Of a stretch of 64,000 nt of DNA, positions 57,418 through 64,000 are shown piece after piece. Source of the DNA: Nonomuraea cavernae (lineage in GTDB: Bacteria > Actinomycetota > Actinomycetes > Streptosporangiales > Streptosporangiaceae); contig NZ_BMNH01000004.1 in NCBI RefSeq assembly GCF_014646355.1, positions 201,100 through 265,099 on the forward strand. Direction: 5' to 3'. The translations under genes and the position numbers were made by a program. The first letter of the stretch is position 1. Each line of letters opens with the position of its first letter. A model generated the notes under the pieces. The model searched no databases. It saw only the letters and a program-made list of their open reading frames with translations, and was not told where the DNA came from.

Positions 57418-59071
57418 GGCGGGCGAAGGAGGTCATGGAGGTGATCAGCCTCTCGTCGTCGCCCGGCGCGGCCACCCACTGCAGGCCGATCGGCAGCCCG
57501 GCGGAGTCCACGCCGACCGGCTGGGTCGCGCAGGGGAGCGCGGCCAGGTTGGCCAGCACGTTGTAACGCAGGTGGGCCTCGGCGAGGCTCACCCGCGTCC
57601 CGCCCACCGGCAGCATGCCCTCGTTCGCGTCCTCGGCCAGGGGAGCGACGCACGGCATGGTCGGCATGGCGAGCACGTCGACGCCGGACAGCGCGGCCAG
57701 CGCCTCCGCGCGCAGCACGTGCCGCAGCCGCTGCGCCCGCACGTACGCTCCGGCGGGGACCCGCTCGCCGAGGTCGAGCATGGCGCGCACGTCCGCGCCG
57801 AACAGCTCGTTCCCGTCGCGGCGCCGATCGCGGTGGTAGTCGAAGCACTCCGCCAGGATGATCGTCATCCCGGCGGCCATGGCCGCCCAGCCGTGCGGGA
57901 TCTCCACCTCGACGATCTCGCCGCCCAGCGCGCGAACCGTGGCGAAGGCGCTCTCCACGGCCTCGGCCACGTCGGCGTCGATGGGCTCGTCCAGCGCGCC
58001 GACCGGCACACCGACCCGCACCCCCTCGAACGTGGCGGGTCCGCCGAGGTCGACCAGCGGGCTGATGCCGAGGGCGTACGCCGAGAGGGCGAGGTCCTCC
58101 ACCGAGGCGGTGATCAGCCCCACCCGATCCAGCGACCAGGACAGCGGCAGGACGCCGTCGCCCGGCAGCCGGCCCGGTGACGGGACCAGGCCGACCGTCC
58201 CGCAGTAGGAGGACGGGATCCGCACCGAGCCGGCCGTGTCGCTGCCGAACGCCACCCGCACGTGCCCGGCCGCCACGGCCGCGGCCGAGCCGCCGGAGGA
58301 GCCGCCCGGGATGCGGGCCGGGTCGTGCGGGTTGCGGGTCGGCGGGGTGGTGCCGCCGAAGGCGTACTCGTGTGTGGTGGTCTTGCCGACGATCACCGCG
58401 CCGGCCGCCCGCAGTCGCGTGACGCAGCCCGCGTCGGCGGCGGGGAGCCGCTCGCGGCCGGGGCCCGTGAGGTGCCGGGAGCCGCCGCCCGTCGGGACGC
58501 CGGCCACGTCGATGAGGTCCTTCACGCCGACCGGAATGCCCTCCAGCGGCCGTCCGCCCCAGCCGTCCTCCGGCCAGGTGGCGGCAGCCGGCTCCGTCCG
58601 GCCACGCTCCGCAGCGGCGTGATCCGCCGTCGAGCGCTCATATGTCGAGTGCTCCGCCGTCGAGCGTTGCGCGGCGGCACGCGCGCCGACGGGGTCGACG
58701 CGTGCCCAGGCCCGGATCTCGCCGTCCGAGCGGGCGATCCGCTCCAGCGTCCGGTCGAGCAGGTCGAGGGGCGTGAGCCGCCCGTCGCGCAGGGCCGCGC
58801 CCATGCCCAGCACGGACGCGTCCTCACCGCCCGCTCGCTGATACGCGACCGTACGGCCGTGCGGCGGGTCCGCGGGAACCGGCGCGGTCCCGTACGGGGC
58901 CGTCCGGCCGCCCGGCCGGCCCGCCTCGCCCGAGGAGATCTCGTACGGCGGGTCGCCCTGGTGGAGGGCGCCCGGCAGGCTCCGCTCGCCCAGGTCCAGC
59001 CGGCAGAGCCGTTCGTCGAGGTCGCGCAGCAGATCGCCGGAGAGCGGCGCCCCCGTGCCGGAGCCCATCAC
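57407..59071 (-). CDS. Amidase signature family hydrolase
   Basis: A 554-aa amidase. Catalytic triad Ser-cisSer-Lys: GVKDLIDVAG (Lys), PGGSSGGSAAAVAAG (cis-Ser), SDTAGSVRIPSSYCG (nucleophile Ser). The first 95 residues form an unusual Gly/Pro/Ala-rich extension before the amidase domain. It hydrolyses an amide to acid plus ammonia; coupling to an ABC importer suggests the imported solute is the amide. The GTG at 59071 overlaps the livF stop (GTGA); ATG 59068 is also possible. Confidence 0.92.
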   Translation of the reverse strand: MMGSGTGAPLSGDLLRDLDERLCRLDLGERSLPGALHQGDPPYEISSGEAGRPGGRTAPYGTAPVPADPPHGRTVAYQRAGGEDASVLGMGAALRDGRLTPLDLLDRTLERIARSDGEIRAWARVDPVGARAAAQRSTAEHSTYERSTADHAAAERGRTEPAAATWPEDGWGGRPLEGIPVGVKDLIDVAGVPTGGGSRHLTGPGRERLPAADAGCVTRLRAAGAVIVGKTTTHEYAFGGTTPPTRNPHDPARIPGGSSGGSAAAVAAGHVRVAFGSDTAGSVRIPSSYCGTVGLVPSPGRLPGDGVLPLSWSLDRVGLITASVEDLALSAYALGISPLVDLGGPATFEGVRVGVPVGALDEPIDADVAEAVESAFATVRALGGEIVEVEIPHGWAAMAAGMTIILAECFDYHRDRRRDGNELFGADVRAMLDLGERVPAGAYVRAQRLRHVLRAEALAALSGVDVLAMPTMPCVAPLAEDANEGMLPVGGTRVSLAEAHLRYNVLANLAALPCATQPVGVDSAGLPIGLQWVAAPGDDERLITSMTSFARHGR

Positions 59072-59799
59072 GCCCCCAGGTAGGCCGAGCGGACGACGTC
59101 GTCGTGGGTCAGCTCGTCGATGCTGCCCTCGACCACGACCGCGCCCTGCCGCATGAGGTAGCCGCGGTCGGCCAGCTCGAACGCCAGGGGGGCGTTCTGC
59201 TCGATCAGCAGGATGGACAGGCCGCCCTCGCGCAGGGACGCCAGCGCGTCGAACACCTCGCCGGTGATCTTCGGCGCCAGTCCCATGGACGGCTCGTCCA
59301 GGATGAGGATCTGCGGCTCGGCCATCAGCGCCCGGCCGATCGCGACCATCTGCTGCTCGCCGCCGGACATGGTCGAGGTGCGCTGGTGCGCCCGCTCCCT
59401 GAGCACCGGGAAGAGCGTCATGATCTTCTCCAGCCGCTGCTCGACGGTCGCCTTGTCCAGGCCGCTGCGGTAGCAGCCCAGCTCCAGGTTGGTCGTGACC
59501 GTCTGCTCGACGAACAGGTGGCGGCCTTCCAGCACGCTGCCGATGCCCCGGACCACCACGTCGTGCGGGCTCCGGGGCAGCGGCTCGCCGCCGATCAGCA
59601 CCTCGCCCTTGGCCGGGCGGTACAGGCCGCCCGCGACCCGGGCCAGCGTCGTCTTCCCGGCGCCGTTGGGACCGATGACGCAGACCGCCTCGCCCTTGCG
59701 CACGCTCAGGTCGACGTCGCGCAGCGCGCTGATCGCGCCGTACTTGTAGACGATGCCCCGCAGTTCGAGCAGGGCGTGGTCCTGTGCCGTGGCGGTCAT
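59068..59799 (-). CDS. livF: LivF-type ABC transporter ATPase
   Basis: A 243-aa ABC ATPase: Walker A VIGPNGAGKTTL, signature TMSGGEQQMVAIGRALM, Walker B ILILDEPSMGLAPKI. The sequence YGAISALRDVDLSV and the length mark the LivF (not LivG) type of branched-chain amino acid/amide importers. It forms a heterodimer with LivG. ATGA overlap with livG. Confidence 0.96.
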   Translation of the reverse strand: MTATAQDHALLELRGIVYKYGAISALRDVDLSVRKGEAVCVIGPNGAGKTTLARVAGGLYRPAKGEVLIGGEPLPRSPHDVVVRGIGSVLEGRHLFVEQTVTTNLELGCYRSGLDKATVEQRLEKIMTLFPVLRERAHQRTSTMSGGEQQMVAIGRALMAEPQILILDEPSMGLAPKITGEVFDALASLREGGLSILLIEQNAPLAFELADRGYLMRQGAVVVEGSIDELTHDDVVRSAYLGA

Positions 59800-60577
59800 G
59801 GCTTCGACGTTCCTTCCAGGTCCTCCGGGATGACGGCGTCGACCTCGCTGGCCCGGTGGTGCTTGCCCCCGAGGTAGGCCTCCAGGACGACCGGGTCGCG
59901 GGTGACCTCGTCGGGCGTGCCGCGGCTGATCACCTTGCCGAAGTCGAGCACCGTGCAGTGCTGGCAGACCGCGTGGACGAGGTCCATGTGGTGCTCGACC
60001 AGCACCACGGTGACCCCGGAGTCCCGCATCGCGTGGAGGGTGTCGGCGAGTTCGCGGCGCTCCTGCGGGTTCAGGCCGGCGGCCGGCTCGTCGAGCAGCA
60101 CCACCGCCGGGTCGGCCACCATCACGCGGGCCAGCTCGACCCGCCGCTGCAGGCCGTAGGACAGGGCGGTGGCGGGCTCGGGGGCCAGCGCGGTCAGGTC
60201 CAGCCGGTCGAGGGCCTCGTCCACGCGGGTCCTGGCCTCGGCCGGCCCGGCGACGATGCGGGCGGCGATCATCAGGTTCTCGTGCACCGACATGCTGGAG
60301 AAGAGACGTACGGTCTGGAAGGTCCGGACGAGCCGCGCCTTGGCCACCAGCTTGTGGCTGGGCCAGCGGGTGACGTCGTCGCCGCCGATGACGACCGAGC
60401 CCTGGGTGGGGCGCTGCAGCCCGCTGAGGATGTTCAGCAGGGTCGTCTTGCCCGCGCCGTTGGGGCCGATGATGCCGTGGATCTCGCCGGCGCCGACGGA
60501 GAAGCTCACGTCGGAGACGGCGGTCAGCCCGCCGAAGCGCTGGGTGACGCCGCGCGCCTCGGCCGTGCCTGGTGTCC

Positions 60578-60581
<4 letters not shown>
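59796..60581 (-). CDS. livG: LivG-type ABC transporter ATPase
   Basis: A 261-aa ABC ATPase: Walker A IIGPNGAGKTTLLNILSG, LVRTFQTVRLFSSMSVHENLMIA (LivG-specific region), Walker B VVLLDEPAAGLNPQERRE, and VEHHMDLV. Partner of LivF. GTG at 60581 overlaps the livM stop. Confidence 0.96.
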
Positions 60582-61574
<993 letters not shown>

Positions 61575-61582
<8 letters not shown>

Positions 61583-62450
61583 GGCGCTGCCTCCTCAGGC
61601 CGAACAGGCCGTTCGGCATCAATAGCAGAATGATGACCAGGGCGACGAACACCACCGGGTCCACGTTGCCGTTGGGCAGCACGGCGGCGAGCTGGCTCTC
61701 GACCACGCCGAGCAGGAGCGCGCCGAGCACCACCCCCTTGGTGCTGTTGAGCCCGCCGAGCACGGCGCCGGTGAAGCCCTTGATCGTGAGGGCCGTGCCG
61801 ATGGAGCCGCCCGCGAGGGTGATCGGCGCGACCAGCACGCCCGCCAGCGCCGCCAGCCCGAACGCGAGGGCGAACGACAGCGCGCGCATGCGGGAGACGT
61901 TGACGCCCACGGCCGTGGCCGCGAGCGGGTCGGTCGCGGCGGCGACCATGCCGCGGCCGGTGCGGGAGCGGCCCATCAGCAGGGCCAGCCCGACGCCGAC
62001 GGCGACGACCACGGCCCAGATCACCATGCTCTGGAAGCTCACGCGCAGTGGGCCGAGCTCGATGCCACCCGCGAAGACCGGCGGGAACGGCTTCGGGTCC
62101 GGCCCCCAGACGAGGTGGTGGCCGTGGGCGAGCACGAGGGTCATGCCGACCGTGGCGGCCATGGCGGCCAGGGCGCCGTTGCGCTGGGTCGGCAGGATGA
62201 CGATCGCGTCGTAGGCGATGCCGAGCAGGAGCCCGGCCACGACGACGAGCAGAAGCACCACCATCACGGTGGACAGCCCCTGCTGGACGAGGGTCAGGCC
62301 GAGCAGGCCGCCGATCACGACCTTGTCACCCTGGGCGAAGTCGATGATCCCCGTCATCTTGAAGACGAGGTGGAAGCCCAGGGCGACGAGCGCGTAGATC
62401 GAGCCCAGCGTCAGGCCGGACACGAGAAGGTCAAGGATGTGCACGGGCAC
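61575..62450 (-). CDS. livH: LivH-type ABC permease
   Basis: A 291-aa integral membrane permease: GLTLGSIYALVALGFHLVFKMTGIIDFAQGDKVVIGGL is the conserved LivH N-terminus, with AAATDPLAATAVGVNVSRMRALSFALAFGLAALAGVL later. Pairs with LivM. GTG start at 62450; separated from the binding-protein gene by 67 bp. Confidence 0.95.
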
Positions 62451-62517
62451 CTTCCTGCGAAGCGGAGGGTGACCGGGCTACGTGCGGCCCGGTCACCGGC
62501 GTCTCTGCTGGACCGGA

Positions 62518-63687
62518 TCATTCGGCAGGAGGCGCGAACTCCCCGTTCTTGAAACTGACGGGCTTGAACGCGTCAGCGTTGGGGCCGCCGCGGTAGGTGT
62601 CGGTGTACTCCATCTTGCCGACGACGCTCTCGAAGTTGAGCGACTGGATCGCCGCGGAGATCGCCGGGCCCTCGAACTTGCCCGCCTTCTCGATGCCGGC
62701 GGCTGCCAGCTTGACCGCGACGTACGCGTACACGCTCAGCACCGTGGGCGTCTCGTTGTTGTACCTGGCCTTGTAGGCGTCGATCAGCTTCTTCGTCTCG
62801 CCCTCGGGCGCACCGTAGTTCACCGCGGTCAGGGAGACGACGCTGTCGGCGGCCTCACCGGCGGCCTCCGGGATGGTGGAGGTGGAGTAGGTCAGGTCGC
62901 CGATGACCTTGCCCTTGTAGCCGGAGGCGCGCACGGCCTTGAGCACCAGGGCGTCGGCGGCGCCGCCGGCGCCCCACAGGAAGACGGCCTCGGGGTTGGC
63001 GCTCGCGACCTTGCCGGCCTGGGCGGTGAAGTCGAACTTGGCCGGGTCGAAGCCCTCGGAGTTGACGATCGAGATGCCGGCGCTCTTCGCGGCGGCGGTG
63101 ATGTCGCTGTTGCCCGCCTGGCCGTAGGGGTTGTTGGCCCAGATGATGGAGGCGTTCTTGATGCCCTTGGACGAGGCGTACTTGACCACGGCCTCGGCGT
63201 TGGCCTTGCCGGGCAGGGGGACCTCGAAGACGTTCTTGGTGCCGTTGGCGACCTCGGGCTGCGCGACCAGCAGGATCTGCGTGACGTCGTACTGGTCGGC
63301 GAGGGGCGCCACCGCCTTGGCGGTGGCCGAGATGCCGGGACCGATCACGATGGGCACCTTGCTGGAGGTGGCGAGCTTCTTGAAGCCGGCCGTGGCCAGG
63401 TTGACCGAGCCCTGGTCGTCGACGGTTTCGAGCTTGAGCTGGTGACCGTTGACGCCGCCGGCCGCGTTGATCTCCTCCACGGCCAGGTCCATGCCCTTGG
63501 CCTCCTGCTGGCCGACCGCGCCGAGCTCACCGGTGGTCGAGTTGAGCACTCCGATGGTGTAGGTGCTGCCGGCACCATCGCTGGATGCGTCAGACTTATT
63601 CGAATCAGACGTGCCGCAAGCGGTGGCCGTCAGGGCTGCGGCGGCGAGTACCGCGAGGGCCGAGCGGCCACGCATAGGTGCTCTCAT
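62518..63687 (-). CDS. LivK-type substrate-binding lipoprotein
   Basis: A 389-aa type I periplasmic-binding lipoprotein: signal with lipobox TATAC, then a Ser/Asp-rich linker and the binding domain with IGVLNSTTGELGAVGQQEAKGMDLAVEEINAAGGVNG, VIGPGISATAKAVAPLADQ and ASIIWANNPYGQAGNSD. It delivers the solute (branched-chain amino acid, amide or aromatic acid type) to LivHMGF. GGAGGAG precedes the ATG. First gene of the importer/amidase/dehydrogenase operon. Confidence 0.92.
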   Translation of the reverse strand: MRAPMRGRSALAVLAAAALTATACGTSDSNKSDASSDGAGSTYTIGVLNSTTGELGAVGQQEAKGMDLAVEEINAAGGVNGHQLKLETVDDQGSVNLATAGFKKLATSSKVPIVIGPGISATAKAVAPLADQYDVTQILLVAQPEVANGTKNVFEVPLPGKANAEAVVKYASSKGIKNASIIWANNPYGQAGNSDITAAAKSAGISIVNSEGFDPAKFDFTAQAGKVASANPEAVFLWGAGGAADALVLKAVRASGYKGKVIGDLTYSTSTIPEAAGEAADSVVSLTAVNYGAPEGETKKLIDAYKARYNNETPTVLSVYAYVAVKLAAAGIEKAGKFEGPAISAAIQSLNFESVVGKMEYTDTYRGGPNADAFKPVSFKNGEFAPPAE

Positions 63688-64000
63688 GCTGTCTCCTCCA
63701 TGAACGCCGGGTCGTCGACTCGTCGACCTCGCGCCCCCGCGAAACCCGGATGTGAATACGTCAGATCTTGCAGCATAGGTTTCGCGGAAAACAAGGCCTT
63801 GAATGTGACGTTCTTCGGCCGGTCCTGCTCTGGAAGATCCCGTCCGGCCGGGTGCCCGCGAGCCGGGGGATCTCCGCTGGGCCTGTGGGGCAGGGCCTCC
63901 ATGCTTTCGGCGGGGTAGAGAAATCCCTGTTTGGGATCGGTCCCGGCGATATGTGACGGTTGGTTAAATTTCTGTTGCGATGACGGTCGCGTCCCCCAGG
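63688..64000. other. Intergenic end of the window with operator before livK
   Basis: No gene is seen in these 313 bp. The importer promoter region contains ATACGTCAGATC (63757-63767). The last 60 bp turn AT-rich (GGTTGGTTAAATTTCTG), perhaps the promoter region of the next gene outside the window. Confidence 0.55.
63757..63767. promoter_or_regulatory. FadR-type operator candidate before the importer operon
   Basis: TACGTCAGATC, core GTCAGAT at 63760-63766, 70 bp before the substrate-binding-protein start. A further GTCAGAC (63589-63595) lies inside the coding linker of that protein. Confidence 0.5.

Noticed and set aside
63589..63612. Two GTCAGAC/ATCAGAC cores inside the binding-protein gene
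   Set aside because: They encode the Ser-Asp-rich linker (TSDSNKSD) behind the lipobox and are explained by coding; counted only as possible extra sites.

Overview
The window reads as a chromosomal segment of a high-GC actinobacterium. Support: very high third-position GC, frequent GTG/TTG starts, long chains of genes coupled by ATGA/GTGA overlaps, a PknG/GlnX/GlnH locus, F420-type LLM oxidoreductases, and a bacterial nitric oxide synthase. A Streptosporangiales (Nonomuraea-like) host is a reasonable guess but is inference only. I see no rRNA, CRISPR array, phage module or transposase. There is one tRNA (Asn).

Region 1 (1-8330, minus strand) is one translationally coupled signalling operon: a coiled-coil-like protein, PknG kinase, PP2C phosphatase, a vWA protein, a zinc-ribbon/FHA protein, the GlnX-like membrane receptor and the GlnH-like lipoprotein (cut by the window edge). 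It joins the actinobacterial amino-acid sensing GlnH-GlnX-PknG pathway to the vWA + PP2C + kinase triad known from TerY-type loci. Kinase, phosphatase and FHA protein all carry similar N-terminal zinc ribbons.

Region 2 (8490-25469) is mixed housekeeping and accessory genes: a GH63-like hydrolase, tRNA-Asn followed by a short cassette between 16-bp direct repeats, an HxlR regulator with a thiolase, a broken thioesterase, a NOS oxygenase behind a perfect inverted repeat, galactokinase, a PLP enzyme, a lipoprotein/27-aa peptide/DUF6766 membrane operon, a TetR plus PEP-synthase-like (or rifampicin-phosphotransferase-like) pair, and a Cys-rich copper-binding four-helix protein.

Region 3 (25757-27871) has clearly lower GC and carries a two-gene AAA/OLD-like ATPase plus TOPRIM/DUF4276-like protein, a candidate anti-phage system, behind a 24-bp perfect palindrome. 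It is followed by an NAD(P)-binding protein/FAD monooxygenase/MarR group (28140-30572).

Region 4 (30597-63687) is a large acyl-CoA catabolic gene set: ABC importer (LivKHMGF type), amidase, CoA ligase, CaiB-type CoA transferase, three acyl-CoA dehydrogenases, four enoyl-CoA hydratases, several MaoC/hotdog hydratases, an Ltp2-like thiolase with a DUF35 partner, a CitE-type lyase, MmgE/PrpD, a triple-RidA fusion, two LLM oxidoreductases, VOC and isochorismatase-fold enzymes and a pyruvate-dehydrogenase-E1-like enzyme. Two paralogous FadR-type GntR regulators sit inside it. A recurring motif, core GTCAGAC/T, lies in front of nearly every transcription unit and in double copy before one regulator. 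It fits the GT-N3-AC core of FadR-family operators, so the whole 33-kb block is probably one regulon. The substrate is unknown; the enzyme set suggests an imported amide or ester that becomes a branched or cyclic acyl-CoA, is cleaved by a retro-aldol step, and then passes through an itaconate/citramalyl-CoA-like CitE cleavage.
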